Shown here: positions 33,676-46,254 of the stretch, piece by piece
Layout of the letters: every line of letters starts with the position of its first letter
Numbering within the stretch: the stretch's first letter is position 1
Origin: Persicaria tinctoria
Taxonomy: Eukaryota; Streptophyta; Magnoliopsida; Caryophyllales; Polygonaceae
Assembly (NCBI GenBank): GCA_037127255.1
Contig: JBANSL010000016.1
Coordinates: 684,501 to 748,500 of the forward strand
DNA: 64,000 nucleotides
Direction of reading: 5' to 3'
Notes under the pieces: generated by a model
What the model was told of the DNA's origin: nothing
The model's database searches: none
The model's input: only the letters and a program-made list of their open reading frames with translations
Translations under genes and position numbers: made by a program

Positions 33676-33929
33676 TCTATATACATATACTAAAACCGAT
33701 GCGTAGCGTCCTGCGTGGCGGCGCGTGAGTGAATCTGCCTACGTGGCGGCATGAGAGAGCGTCTCGCAAAACCTTCTCCCGTCAAAAAAGAAATCTAATA
33801 AAAATAATTAAATCTATATAAACTTTCTCCCGTAAAAAACTATATAATCTTTCTCCCGTAAAAAAGGATATTTAATAAAAATAATTAAATCTATGTAAAC
33901 TTTCTCCCGTAAAAAAGGAAATCTAATAA

Positions 33930-34075
33930 AAATAATAATAAATCTAATAAAAATAATAATAATAATAATAAATATTATATAAGAAAAAAATTATATCAAT
34001 ATAACACAATCATCAATAATAATAATAATATCAATAATAATAATAATAATAATTAATAATAATAATAATAAATTA
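33930..34075. repeat. (AAT)n-rich microsatellite inside the Helitron
   Basis: Interrupted aat/aataat runs near the left end of the Helitron. Confidence 0.8.
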
Positions 34076-34620
34076 TATTATAACCATCCACCCATTCTCC
34101 TAATAGAGAATAAATTTAGATACCTAAATTTAGATTATTTACCCAATTTCCATCCTATCTAATCTAATCATCATATACATTATATATATAGATTTATATC
34201 ATACGGCAAGTAATCCAATCTTCTATCTTTTATCTTCTATATACATATATATTGATATATATCATACGGCAAGTAAATTCCTATATTGAGGTCCCGTCCT
34301 CTTTCACTATTTAGGCAAGTATGAGTATATTGTCCAGCCAAACTCGGCTTATTTTCATTCAAATATAGATTTTTAATTAACAACTTTGGAGTTGCTATAA
34401 AAATAATACAGATAATCATTGGATGAACCACCACCTCTTCCATTGAATCCTTTTGTTCTTCGTGCATACGTGCTTAGGCTTTGGAGGAAAGATTTCAGTT
34501 TTTGTATTGTTCGGTTCGGTAGGCTATGTAGTTTATACTAAATTCATTTTTATAGCGTTTGTTCTTCATATTAAATTGACGTGTTTGAAATCTAATTTTA
34601 TCTTTTGATTTAGGATTCTA

Positions 34621-37082
34621 ATGGCAGAAGTATATGATGTTATTCGCGATCTTACAACGAACAAAGAAGATGGAAAAATAAGAATTCGCATACTTCATCT
34701 GTGGAAGGTTAAAGATTTCAAGTCCCGTAAAATTACTCACATAGATATGATCTTCATTGATGAACAGGTAATATTATAATATTTTACTTTCATGATTTAT
34801 AATATTTTTCTTTATAAGATTATGTTTAACTTTTAAAAAATTACTTTACAGGGAGGAAAGATACAAGGCTTTATCAATGAAAATTTATTAGATAATTTTT
34901 CTGATATCCTTAAAGAGGGCGGCCTATACATTATCAAGCATTTTCGTGTTGGGAGAAATACCGGCTCATGGAAGTTAACAAAACATGATTGTAAGGTAAA
35001 TTTTACGTTTGCAACATCGGTCAAAGAGTGCAATGCGATCGTAGATATTCCTACATCATCATTCAACTTCATTGATTTTGAGCGTATAATTAATAATAAA
35101 GAAGATCAAAGCTACTTACCCGGTACGTATGTATATATAAGTTTGTTCAAAATAATTAACTGTTTTATAATATTATTTGAGTAACTTTTCCTCATTGTTT
35201 CTCTACATTTGTAGATGTGATTGGAAGAGTTCACACTTGTGATGATATTTATTTCCTACCTACCGGTGGTAATAGTAGGTTTACATTTAAGCTACAAGAT
35301 TGCAAGTGAGTGTATTTTTAAGTATTATTATTACCACTCTTTTACCATATAGTAAGGTTTACATATATTTTACTAATCGATTATTATATACATATATACA
35401 TAGGAATGCTCTCCTTGATTGTGTTTTATGGGGAGAATACGCTCAACAACTTTCATCCAAACTAAAAGGCGTTGAAGATGACAACTTATTTATGATAATC
35501 CAGTGTGGAAAAATTAAACAATGGCAAGGTACGTGATTTATACATATTTATTTATATATACGTATCACTTTAATTAAAATATACGTATCACTTTATTTAT
35601 ATATACATATTTATTTGTGTATCACTTTAATTATATATATACGTATTTATTTATATGTAGTCAACATTAATTAATTGAGGTATTTAGAAAGCTTCCGTAC
35701 ACAATTAGTTAATTCATGTTCTAAAATTAAGTGATCGTTGTATATAAAACTAACCGATATATATTTGAATAATGGGGACATTTTTTTTAATCTATTCACT
35801 TATTTAATCATATGTTATGTTTTATAAATGCGCATGCACCATGCAAGTATCAAATTGCTTTAATACGAGACTTATATTTGGTGAAAATATCAATGAAATT
35901 CATGAATTCAAAATAAGGTACTATTATAGAATTAAATTTACAAATTTTGGTGTTTTAATGTGTTATATTGCGGTGGTATTCTCAAATAAATATTTCATTT
36001 ATAAAATATATATTAGATGGCTTGCTACATGTGGAAAAAGCAATGACAATAGGGTCATCCACAACCGAAGCCAAAATTCCAATTCCCCAAGTGACTTATT
36101 TTTGAAAGAAGAAGAAAGAAAATCTTTGGATATCATACCCAGTATAGACAAGGTAAAAATATCTATCGTGCATGTATATAAAATATAGATAGATTTTACT
36201 GTTACAAATAATATTAAATATATTCTTTATATTGCTTCATAGGAACGTCAGATTGTGAGTCTTGCAACTATTATTAGAATTGAAGACGAGCATGACTGGT
36301 TTTACATTGGGTGCAAGATTTGTGCGACCAAAGTTCAACGTCAAGGTGAAAATTTTTGGTGCAGAAAATGTGGGAAAGATGTCAACATTGTAGGTCCAAG
36401 GTAAATCAGTTACATGTATCTATTTATCGATCAATATATACAATATTTAAATTTCTTTATTTACTATTCTAATACGTTTTGTTATCAATTAAAATAGATA
36501 TATGGTCAAAATTCGAGTGGTTGATGACACCGACAGTGCTACTTTAGTATTGTTTGATCGCGAAGCCTTGCACCTATTCAAAATAACAGCTTCAGATTTA
36601 CAAGAGAAATTTTTGGAAAAGGTAATTCTTTCAATTTTGTAATTAATAAAAAAAATCACTTATATAAGTATTCAATATACATTATTTTAATTTTATGTAA
36701 ATTTATTAACTTTATAGGGCGGTGAAAGTAGTGGATGCCCCAAAGAGTTGAAGATAATAGTCAATAAGAAGTATTTGTTTAGAATCGACATCGGCAAATT
36801 TAACATAGAGAAGAAGTATAAAGTCTACAAAGTGCTAAATATGACGGATGATGATTCCTTGATAAATCAGTTCTTAAAGAGTCCAAATATTATACAGGTA
36901 TGTTTTCAATAAGCTTCTAAACTTATTACATTACTCCTAAAATATATAATGCTAGGCTCCTATCTAAAGATACTCACAATATAATTTATTTATTTTTTGG
37001 GTAGGATTCGGACTCATATAGCAATGATCATCAAAAGGGATCAGACGTTACTTCGTATTCCACTGCCCTGCTACAAAAATGA
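34621..37082 (+). CDS. RPA70-like single-strand DNA-binding protein carried by the Helitron
   Basis: Ten GT-AG exons: 34621-34767, 34852-35122, 35215-35305, 35404-35528, 35848-35917, 36017-36152, 36243-36400, 36498-36621, 36718-36897 and 37005-37082. They total 1380 bases, 459 residues, with every phase compatible. The N-terminal part has the plant RPA1-like OB-fold pattern (IRILHLWKVKDF..., GGLYIIKHFRVG). A central OB fold follows (DVIGRVHTCDDI, LQDCKNALLDCVLWG). The C-terminal part has the RPA zinc finger (CKICATKV...WCRKCGKDV) followed by YMVKIRVVDDTDSATLVLFD. RPA binds single-stranded DNA; such genes are known passengers of plant Helitrons and may help rolling-circle transposition. Downstream in-frame sequence (SSDSEEEDGNAG) follows the stop at 37080-37082 and may be lost C-terminus. 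Exon boundaries are by eye. Confidence 0.85.
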
Positions 37083-38921
37083 CAACGTAGAACTTTGATT
37101 TTGAGTTCCGATTCAGAAGAGGAAGATGGAAATGCCGGTCAACGGTCTTCAGTAAAAAACAAGAGTGCCCGACTTTCATGCACTCAAGACAAAATTTCAG
37201 TGAAGATATAGAAAGATGATACCTCCTTCTAATTATTTCACTTTAGACACCATTGCGTTTTTTTATGGAAAACATATATACTTACTTTTTTGCACGTTTT
37301 AGTTACTATATACTATGTTGGAATACATTAATACAATATTGATTTTATGATCGTTGCTATCCCTATTAAGAAATTAAAAGTCGATTTCAAAATCCAACAT
37401 TCTAGCTTCCAAGCATTTCAAATTGAATTCGAAATCTAACCACTAATGCGTAGATTTTAACATAGGCAATTGGAGATTTACCTTTCAATTGCAATCTCCC
37501 TAACTCGTGAATCGCAGAAAAAGGTGTCCGCCGGAATCGAGGTCGAAACGCGCATCCAGAGTCTTCATAGTCGTCGCCACTGTCGAAGGTGGGTGGCGCT
37601 GTGGCGGCCAATGATAGCCGGACGACGAGGTGGAGTCGTGGAGAGCGTACAACGATGGCCGGCTGTGATTCCATTTCGCTGGAGGCCACGAAAAACCAGA
37701 GGCAAAGCTAGAGAGAGGGCTTTACTCTCGCCTTTGTTCCAAACGTAAAGGGATCTATCCAAAAAAACAAAAAGGTAACCTGTAAGGGGTAATTTGGTAA
37801 ACAAATAACAATAAATGCTTGATTTATTTTTCAACCACAATTGTTTTGTCATACATACATACATACATTAGCGATGGAAATATGTATAATAAAAATTATA
37901 TTTTCATAGGTGCTTTATTACGTAAACTACCCTTATTAACCGCATTCTTCGCGATTCCTTCATAATATATATATTAATTTCATTATATTTATTATAAATA
38001 GGTATGACACTATAAAAAAAATTTTTTGACACATTACGTACTTTTTATATTCTTTAATACAAAAATTGATAAAAAAAAAACAAAGTGATACACTTTTAAT
38101 TAAAGGAGGGAGTAATAATTAATATCAAGTTATTTTAATAATAATTATATTAATGATAATTCCTACACATTTATTTTCCTAAAATAATTTTAAAATACAA
38201 TATCAATAATTTTTTACCATTTTTTATCCTGAAGAATTGGGATAGACGTATACTTGATTGTTTTAATTTTAATTATTCTCTATAATTTAATTCTACATAA
38301 TTTGTCCTTTTTAAATATTTATATTCAAAATAATACATTTTAGAACCAATTAAGAGACGTAATTATATATTTACATTATAATTCTATTATTCTCAACAAT
38401 TTAGGGAGACACATCAGATTAAATATATATAAAATAAATGAGATTATTGTCTGTCAGAACTTCAATATCCTTTAAAATTATTATTTCTATTCAACAAGTT
38501 GAACAGATATTTATCTTTCAAAAAATATAAAATTCGAAGAAAGTAAATACCACAAATATATTATTTCGTTATAAATATCTCCATTTTCCGTGTGATGGGG
38601 AGTTACCTTTCGTCAACTGATCATATGTCCATTAGTTGAAATTGATTATCTATCAATTTATTCACGACATTTTATATGAAACTTGACTTATCAAATAGTA
38701 ATTAGACAATAGGATAGATAATTATATTTTACACACCTCTCAATATCAAATTATTTTAATCTTTATAATTAATTTTTAAATTCAATTACAGTATGTCATA
38801 TATAACATCTTCCATTTAACATTATATAGTCAAAATCTAATACATAGAAACAACCTTGCAATTTCGCATCCGAAAAATTTCAACATAATATACGGTAACA
38901 TATATTCATCACACCGTAAAT
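37083..38921. other. Right part of the Helitron
   Basis: AT-rich, no gene recognised. A GC-richer patch at 37490-37740 has overlapping open frames without a known domain; it could be a captured fragment. Confidence 0.4.
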
Positions 38922-39108
38922 CCCGTGCTTGGGACGGGTCTTACACTAGTTTTATTTATATAAATTGAAAATGGAGTTCGTTGAAGACTATATAACTGAG
39001 ATGACTCGGAGTCGTCGTCGGTCCTACAAACCTTATTATATTCTTCGTGTAAATGCTATGCGACTTGCGAGTCTCCGACGAGTCAATTCAGGGGTATTTT
39101 TATATCTA

Positions 39109-39447
39109 GGCCTCGTTTGGTTAGCCAGTTAAAAACAAGGAAGTTAAAAAACCCAGAAAGTATGATATATTTCTGTGTTTGGTTGACAGAATGATACAGG
39201 AATTCATCTTCCCATAAATTTTAATTCCTACAAATCGTAGGAAGTTCACTTACCTAGGGGGACTAGGTAAGTTCAACTTCCCCCATTTTTTAACATGGAT
39301 TTATTTATTTCCCTCTTTATACTACTAAAAACCAAAATTCAACCAAACAACTTTTTTTAATTAATAGGAAGTGAACTTTTAGGGAATTCAATTCATGGGA
39401 AGTAAGTTCCCAGGAATTCTACTTCCCGCATTCAACCAAACGAACCC
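39109..39447. mobile_element. Tourist-like MITE, copy 3
   Basis: GGCCTCGTTTGGTT...AACCAAACGAACCC with CTA on the left and TTA on the right. Interior shared with copies at 22552 and 27648. Confidence 0.65.
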
Positions 39448-39801
39448 TTACCCTAACATATTGAAATTTGATTAATTAACCCTTCCATTTTTTAGATATA
39501 CTCACTGAATAAAATTAATCTTATATATTTATTTTTGAAAGTATGACACATATCGATATGATAACTAGCGATTGAATACATGCATAGGTATGTAACATGC
39601 ACTAACAGAATAGCAACTGAGTTTTATTCTAAAATCAATATATTTTTGACTTAGATAGAAGACTTGTTAAGTTTATACTTTTGATATAGGACACTTTGTC
39701 CTTTCACATTACAACAATTTCTATCATTATATATTTTAAAAATGATACTCCATAAAAAAATTTAGGTTTTCATGTGTAAGTTTATTTTAAATTGGATCAT
39801 A

Positions 39802-39836
<35 letters not shown>

Positions 39837-41010
39837 GATCACTCTCACTTTGAATAGGAAATTACAAAAGTTAAAGTTAGATGTATTTCTAATATGACTA
39901 CGCTCACTTTGAATAGGGAATTATATATGTAACTTCATTCCACGGGGTGATCAAGGATACCGTATATTAAAGAAAAAAAAAAGGAAATTTCACACGACTT
40001 ACTTATAGTCTTGGTCTTTGATTCTCAATAGGTTGCCATTTTATTATTCTCAAAGTTCTACTAGTGGTCTTTTAGCTACTGTTTTTTTTTTTTAAATTAA
40101 AAAAAATGGTTTTGATCGAATAGTGGCTTTCTACTTTAATTATGAGGAATTATATTACACTACTAGAAAAACCTCTAGCTAGGAATACGTATTACTCCAT
40201 CCATACCGGTATAATTGATCTTTTAACCAATTTCAAACTTTTTAGGAAAACTAAAAGTAGAAAGATGTATAACTAAAACTTTAGCAAATAATGTGAAAAA
40301 ATGAAAAAAAAAATAGTAAAGAAAGTTGAAGTATTAAAAGAGCATATTGGAAATCAAATACAATTAATGTGATGAATTAACAAAATTAGATATTTTTATC
40401 ATTAACGTTGAATGGACAAATATTTTATTACACGAAAAAACGGCCAAAATGCCAATTATACTGGTATGAAGGGAATATCATCTATTTATGTATAGTAATC
40501 AGAGAAAAAAAATTGAAAAGGTAATAAATTCCTCTTTTGTTAGGAAATAATTCGAATGTGAAACAGGTCTAACAACTCGAGAGGTCAACTAGATCAACAG
40601 ACGACCAACCGTGAAATGATACCTATAATAAATCTTTTTTTTTATTAGGTAAAAATTCGAGGTCAGACAAGCCTGAACCTCGATGGTCGACAAATTGGCA
40701 GACGGAAAACCATCCAAAAAACACAAAATACAAAAATGGTATTAGATACAAGTAAACACACTCTACACAAGCGAAAAACCTTTCAAAAAGGTGTAAGTGA
40801 AAAACTTCTAACGACTCTCAATTTAACATATCCTTGTAAAAGGCTATAAAAGTTTATTATGCCAAATAATATTTTACGCATTTAATCATTTAATCTAAAC
40901 TAAAAAATTAAAATTTGAATATAATTATAAATGTTCATCAAAGTTTCATATATTTATATTTAAATTTTACTTGTAGATTAGATTATTTATTTTGCATATT
41001 ATTAAATAAA
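39448..41010. other. AT-rich spacer
   Basis: No gene. A TA-rich run lies near 39798-39836. 40880-41010 is an inverted copy of 29130-29250 and stops abruptly at 41010, where a GC-richer insertion begins. Confidence 0.45.
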
Positions 41011-41383
41011 ATTTGAACCTCTGCCTCTGGCTATGCAGTCCGATTTGGATTCCGGTTATAGCCTCGCAATCGCCACCGTCACCGGATGAATCGCTCCTCT
41101 CCATGTCCACAACCATCGGTCGAAGCCTCGCAATCCCCCCCCCCCCCCAACTCGTTGTTGCCGGAAGCCAAGCGCAGTCACCGGACTCAACCACAGTGGC
41201 CACCTTCCTCGCCCTATCGCCCTTCGTCGGATCCGAGTTTCGAGCCCTTCGCCTCCGCTTTGCCTCCTGGATCTACACGATGAAGAAGATGAGGGAGGTA
41301 GGGATTTATTTCCCAGATTTCAAGCCCTCACCCATTCACACGCGCCTAAAGGAGGAGAGTAGTGGCATTTTTCATCAATTGTG

Positions 41384-41540
41384 CGTGGGTCCCACCTGCT
41401 TTTAATTATAAATAAAAAAAACCCTTTTAATCTCCTCCATCCATCCACACCCGATCAATGGCTGAGAATTGTGCACAAAGTACACCCTAAGAGGTGTGCA
41501 CAAGTGACTCATTCTCTCTCTCTCTCTCTCTCTCTCCATC
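41384..41540 (+). repeat. Direct repeat unit with (CT)n end, copy 1
   Basis: Shares gtgcacaaagtacaccctaa, an attctctctct tail and the gggtcccacc/gggccccacc head with the copy at 43372-43527. Confidence 0.7.
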
Positions 41541-42153
41541 CATCCTCCTGGATCTACCTATTGCACGAATCCTGACCGTAGATATGGATGGATCAGATGG
41601 CCTCTATCACGCCACGTGTAATTGTTTTAAAAAAAAAAAAAGAGGCCAGCCTTTCCCATGGAAGCAATTGGGCGCGTGCATAGCATCTCCAATAAAACCT
41701 AAAAGACCAAAAAAGAAGGCCGGCCTCTCCACAGTGCGGTCTTTCCCATGGAAGCAATTCCTCCCCTCTCCCTAGTGCGGCGGCAATAAGAGTGGTAGCG
41801 GCGGCGATCGTGCCCAGGTTCTTTCTTCTCTTCTCCTTTTCCTTCCTTTCCTTCGAGAAGGCGTAGATCGACGACGGTTGCAGGAGCAAGCGATTTCGAA
41901 AGTATCTCCAGATTTTCGGGCCGATGGAGGCGAGGCTGGGAGGGAGAACGACTGAGGGAGGGATGGATTGATGGTGGCAGATTCTGGGCGGTGGTGGTGA
42001 CAGTCGTCAAAGATTGACGGCGACGAAGGTTGCTGTGCGGCGGAATATGCGGCGGCGAAGGCTTTGTTCAGGTATGTCTGGTCCTGTCTTTTCAATAAAA
42101 ATAACGAATTATTTGCGAAGGAGAGACTGATCTTGATCTACCCTAACTTTATC

Positions 42154-42285
42154 GATGGGTTCGTCTTTGGTTGCGGAGAGAACAACCAAGGGCTCTTCAG
42201 TGGATCCGCCGGCTTGATGGGTCTCGGTCGGAGCTCGATCTCGATGGTGTCGCAATCGACGGCTAAGTATGGCAATACATGTCGA
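42154..42285 (+). pseudogene. Nepenthesin-type aspartyl protease fragment
   Basis: Encodes GFVFGCGENNQGLF, GSAGLMGLGR and SISMVSQSTAKYG, the conserved stretch between the two active-site Asp motifs of plant pepsin-like proteases (A1 family). No DTG/DSG active-site motif is present and the similarity stops at both ends; a partial second copy of ggttcgtctttggttg follows at 42319. A captured exon piece, not a working gene. Confidence 0.8.
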
Positions 42286-43371
42286 GACTGATCTCGCTGG
42301 TCTCGGTCGGCTTGACGGGTTCGTCTTTGGTTGTGGAAGGAGGAAGGGCGAGTAGAGAACGACAAAGGGCCGGGTTGAACAGGGCATATGAATATGAATC
42401 TTATTTGGAATTCTTGTCGAGACTAATTATTCAATGTAATACCGGGATTATTAGGTAAATCTGAGATGGTTGACTATAGATTATTCAGGATAATGGTCAA
42501 ATTTTTTCATCGAAATTTGAGATGTTAATTTATTTGTTATACATGAAGCTTTATTCAGTGAAATTTTATTCATTATTCGTTAGCATGAGTATTATTACAC
42601 AACTAAATATTATTTGATGAAATGTGAATCATTATTCGTTGAAATACGAAGCATTATTCGTATAAATCGTAAGTATTGTTTGATGATTTTGGGTTTCTTT
42701 TATCTTAAATTAATGGAAAAAAATAACACATTATTCGGTAGCATAGTACAAATTATTCACTGGAATTGATAATTAGTGATCTAAATTGAATGGAAAAAAG
42801 ATAACATAACATTATTCGGTAGAATTGTCAATTTTTTAAAATCGTTTTATATAGCTAGGTAATAACAAAAAATTGTCAAATCCTTATAACATTATTTGAA
42901 ATTGTCAGATCTTTATAACAAAAAAATTGATTTAAAATTATTTGTGGGGATATGTATCGTTACTGATTTTTTAGATCCACTAACCATTTTCTTCTTCTTT
43001 TTTTGAAAAAAAATCTAAAAACCGGTACTTCACATTTCTAATTATCCACTAAGATATGGATTGACTAAGATATGAGATATTGTCAATTAATATAAAATTT
43101 ATAAAGCAGTTGCCAATTACTTTTATATATCCAAAAAAAATTCTTTAAAAAAAAGATATACATTGATAATCTATGGGATAAGTAATGGGTTGTTTTCCAT
43201 TAATATAAACATTAATATTTAACTGCCAAAATTTCCAAATCCACAAAACAAGTTCGGCAAGAATATTGGAGGGACCCACCATGAACAAAAATCTCAACAA
43301 CACAATTTCCTCTACACCACACTCGCCCACATCATGAAACAAAGAGAGTAAGTCCGGTTTTCTTAATTAGT

Positions 43372-43493
43372 GCGCGGGCCCCACCTTTTTATATTAAAAA
43401 AAAAAAGTCTTTTAATCTCAGTCATCCGCTTACCCCAATCCAATGGCCAGGAATCGTGCACAAAGTACACCCTAAGGGGGTGCACTTTATACC

Positions 43494-43527
<34 letters not shown>
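43372..43527 (+). repeat. Direct repeat unit with (CT)n end, copy 2
   Basis: Second copy of the unit; its (CT)n tract runs straight into the (TA)n tract at 43528-43584. Confidence 0.7.
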
Positions 43528-43586
<59 letters not shown>

Positions 43587-43960
43587 TTAGTTAGACTCTT
43601 CAAACTAAGCATATAATGAGACCCTTTTTTTTTTTTGGTGAAAATATAATGAGACCCTTCAAACTCTGTTTTAAGCGGGATATACTGGGTTTGTTTTACG
43701 TTATTATGTATAAAAGTTAGTTAGATTAAGCATATATATTGACGTGCATGTGAAACAAACCCATAATGGAAATATATATAAAAGTTAGTGAGATTAATTA
43801 TATATTTATCGACTTGCAAATGGAACATACCCAGAACGGGAATATTAAACATTTGGCTATAAATATGGTGGATATTAAGCCATACATATAACCATATATT
43901 TCCTAAATTAAGCAAACTGCCAAGCAAACGAGAGAGAGATTATATATCCACTGATTAACC
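43528..43960 (+). promoter_or_regulatory. TLP6 upstream region
   Basis: (TA)n tract at 43528-43584, then an inverted copy of the 28690-28960 segment. TATAAATA at 43858-43865 lies about 100 bases upstream of the ATG; the same arrangement precedes TLP5, but there a foldback element breaks it. Confidence 0.6.
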
Positions 43961-44680
43961 ATGGAAGCTTCCTTGAGGATCCTTGTCATCGCCTCCATTT
44001 TCGTTTCCTTCATTTCTGGTAATAATTAATTTGGTTTATTTTCTACTACTTTTTAACATTATAAAGATCATCATCGTTGTAACTTTATTATTATTATCAT
44101 TACAAAATTCATTTGGAATAGTTGTTATCAAGTTTTAATTTTTTGGTGAAAAGTTGTTGTTAAGTTAGTTATATGATTCCACTTATGTTACAAGACCTTA
44201 ATTGAGGTAGATACATAACACAAATATTAAGTCTATCTTTTCATTAAAAAGAGTCAAATGCACTAGTATTTTGTTATTGTTATTTTATTTGTTAGTCCCT
44301 TTCTCTGTATTTTAAATTTATCATACTCTCGATCTGTTTATTTCAATTTGACTTTTTAAATTCATGTACATTTTTCTAAAAAGGTAAAAATTCCATAAAA
44401 TATCAATATTTTATATATTCAATCTATTTTAATAATATTATACTTATTATTAGGTATGAGATTATTAAAAAATTAAATATATTTTATATTTTTTAATTAT
44501 TACTAACAAAAACGTGAGTGAACAGTGAAAAAGTGAATTAAAAGTGAAATGAGAGACTATACTATTAATTATTAGTTTAATTTTTCACATTATTAAAAAT
44601 CAATGCTAAATAATTATTGGAAATAAATTTAATAAAATTGCAAAACGAATGAATTTAAATGCAGGGATTGAATCAACAAA

Positions 44681-44697
44681 CTTCAACATAAGAAACA
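44681..44697 (+). repeat. LINE target-site duplication, left
   Basis: cttcaacataagaaaca, identical to 50412-50428 to the right of the LINE poly-A. Confidence 0.95.
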
Positions 44698-44871
44698 GCA
44701 AGGCGATTTCTGGCGGCGGTTTCCTGACCACCACCGATCGTCTTCCTTCTCTCCGGTCACCGGCCGTGGGAGCCTAGGTACTCCTGCCGTTTCAGCGTGC
44801 AGGTTCACCGGCGTGGGAAGTTCGTTGCTCGGATTTGGACAGCAGGTTTTCTGAAAGTAATTCGCTTTGGG

Positions 44872-46254
44872 ATGGATAAAGAGAGGGATAGGCGGGGTAA
44901 TATGGTTTTGACGGAGGAAGAAGGGAAAGAGATTGCGGTTGAGGCCAGGGAGGCGGGGAAGGAACCGAAGGGGGCTTCGATGTCATTGGTAGGGTCAGTT
45001 CTATCATCCAGACCTTTCAATTCGTTTGCCCTACAAGCAACAATGAAGGGAGCCTGGAGGCTAAAGAAGGGGTTTGGATTCCGAGAGTTGAGGAGAAACC
45101 TGTTTATCTTCCAGTTTCACGATTTTCGGGACAAAGAGAAGGTTTTGAAAGGCGGTCCGTGGTCTTTCGATAAGGCGTTGGTAGCGATGAAGGAACCCGG
45201 GATGGAGCAACCATCGAAGATTGTCTTCGACAAGGTTCAGTTCTGGGTGCGAGTCTATGACCTCCCTATTCAGTTGATGAACGAAGAGACCGCACAGGCT
45301 GTTGGCAACCTATATGGGGGAGCAATCGAGGTTGACACGGAAGAACTAAATGGTTGTGCAAAGTTTGTCAGAGTTCGTGTACATGTCGAAGTTGCAAAAC
45401 CATTGCGACGAGGAGCTTTGCTTAACGTTGAAGGTAAAAGAATTTGGGTAGATTTTAAATATGAAAAGCTACCAAATTTTTGCTACCTATGTGGATGCTT
45501 GAACCACGTTGAAGCGGATTGTGAAAGCGAGACGCAGGAGGAGCACCATGAATACGGGGATTGGTTACGAGCATCACCGCTGCGTCGAGGTTTAAAGAAA
45601 GGATTGAGGGGGCGAGACGGTGGAGAAGGGGCTGGGAAAGTGATAGGGCGGGTTATGAGGGCTGAGGAAGGTATTGAACGTGAGGGAGGGGGTAGTGGAG
45701 CTAGGAAATCTTTATTGGAAATTTTACAAAATAATGAAAATGGGGTGAATGATGTTCAAAGTCAAGAAAGGAGGGAGTTGGGGGCTGAGCTAATACAATT
45801 GGGGATTGACAGTGCTAGAAACATCCAGGGATTGTCACTAGAGAGGAATGAGAAGGAGGTTTTGGGAAGGATGCAAAATGATAAAGAGAAAGAGGAAGGG
45901 CGTGTGGCTGTTGAAGGGGAGAAAGACAAGATCATTGAGGGGGGAGAGGGTGACAATACCTTAGGAAATCCTAGTGGTGAAGTAACAGTAGGAAAGGAGG
46001 AAAAAGGGAAAGAAAAGATTAGTGAGGGAGGGAGGGGTGATTTGAAAAAATGGAAAAGGAGGGCAAGACTGGGATTGGCAATGGGAGAGGGAGGGGGAGA
46101 AAGAATAGAGAAGAGGAAGAAGTGTGAGGGAGATGATGAGATTCTAGGGATGAGGGAGGATGAGGATGGAGGAAAGAGGAGGAAACAAGCTGAAGATGTA
46201 GATATGACCGATTTGGCGGGAGGGGACGAAAGCCCCTCTCGCCGAGCATTATGA
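44872..46254 (+). CDS. LINE ORF1 protein (DUF4283-type, zinc knuckle)
   Basis: 461-residue protein of plant L1 elements, expected to bind RNA and form the transposition particle. The N-terminal half is the DUF4283-like region (SRPFNSFALQATMKGAW, GGPWSFDKALVAM). A CCHC knuckle CYLCGCLNHVEADC lies near residue 203. The C-terminal half is highly charged, Glu/Lys/Gly-rich and low complexity. The start at 44872 (MDKERDRRG) is preferred because it aligns with the related LINE start; an in-frame ATG at 44797 would add 25 residues. The stop overlaps the ORF2 start (ATGA at 46251-46254). Confidence 0.88.
   Translation: MDKERDRRGNMVLTEEEGKEIAVEAREAGKEPKGASMSLVGSVLSSRPFNSFALQATMKGAWRLKKGFGFRELRRNLFIFQFHDFRDKEKVLKGGPWSFDKALVAMKEPGMEQPSKIVFDKVQFWVRVYDLPIQLMNEETAQAVGNLYGGAIEVDTEELNGCAKFVRVRVHVEVAKPLRRGALLNVEGKRIWVDFKYEKLPNFCYLCGCLNHVEADCESETQEEHHEYGDWLRASPLRRGLKKGLRGRDGGEGAGKVIGRVMRAEEGIEREGGGSGARKSLLEILQNNENGVNDVQSQERRELGAELIQLGIDSARNIQGLSLERNEKEVLGRMQNDKEKEEGRVAVEGEKDKIIEGGEGDNTLGNPSGEVTVGKEEKGKEKISEGGRGDLKKWKRRARLGLAMGEGGGERIEKRKKCEGDDEILGMREDEDGGKRRKQAEDVDMTDLAGGDESPSRRAL

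Larger units (their letters stand above)
33676..38949 (+). mobile_element. Helitron, non-autonomous, carrying an RPA70-like gene
   Basis: 5274 bases starting TCTATATACATATACTAAAA and ending CTAG. It sits between A (33675) and T (38950), as Helitrons do, without target duplication. A 3' hairpin (CCCGTGC-TTG-GGACGGG with one mismatch, 38922-38938) lies 7 bases before the CTAG end. The paralogous segment at 60270-60300 (inverted) has the joined A-T site without the element. Inside are (aat)n runs, repeats of ctttctcccgtaaaaaa near the left end and one multi-exon gene. No Rep/helicase gene is present. Confidence 0.9.
41011..43527. mobile_element. Unclassified insertion carrying a host gene fragment
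   Basis: Defined by comparison: the inverted duplicated segment stops at 41010 and resumes near 43528, relative to the uninterrupted copy at 28930-29150, with about 180 bases lost. Inside are a GC-rich part (41013-42360) with an aspartyl-protease fragment and repeated tttcccatggaagcaatt, then an AT-rich part. Two direct copies of a 130-150-base unit (41384-41540 and 43372-43527), each ending in (CT)n, lie within it. I found no convincing terminal repeats. Confidence 0.5.

Noticed and set aside
37402..37748. Open frames on both strands in the right half of the Helitron
   Set aside because: No domain, GC-biased patch with frames open on both strands; at most an unrecognised captured fragment.
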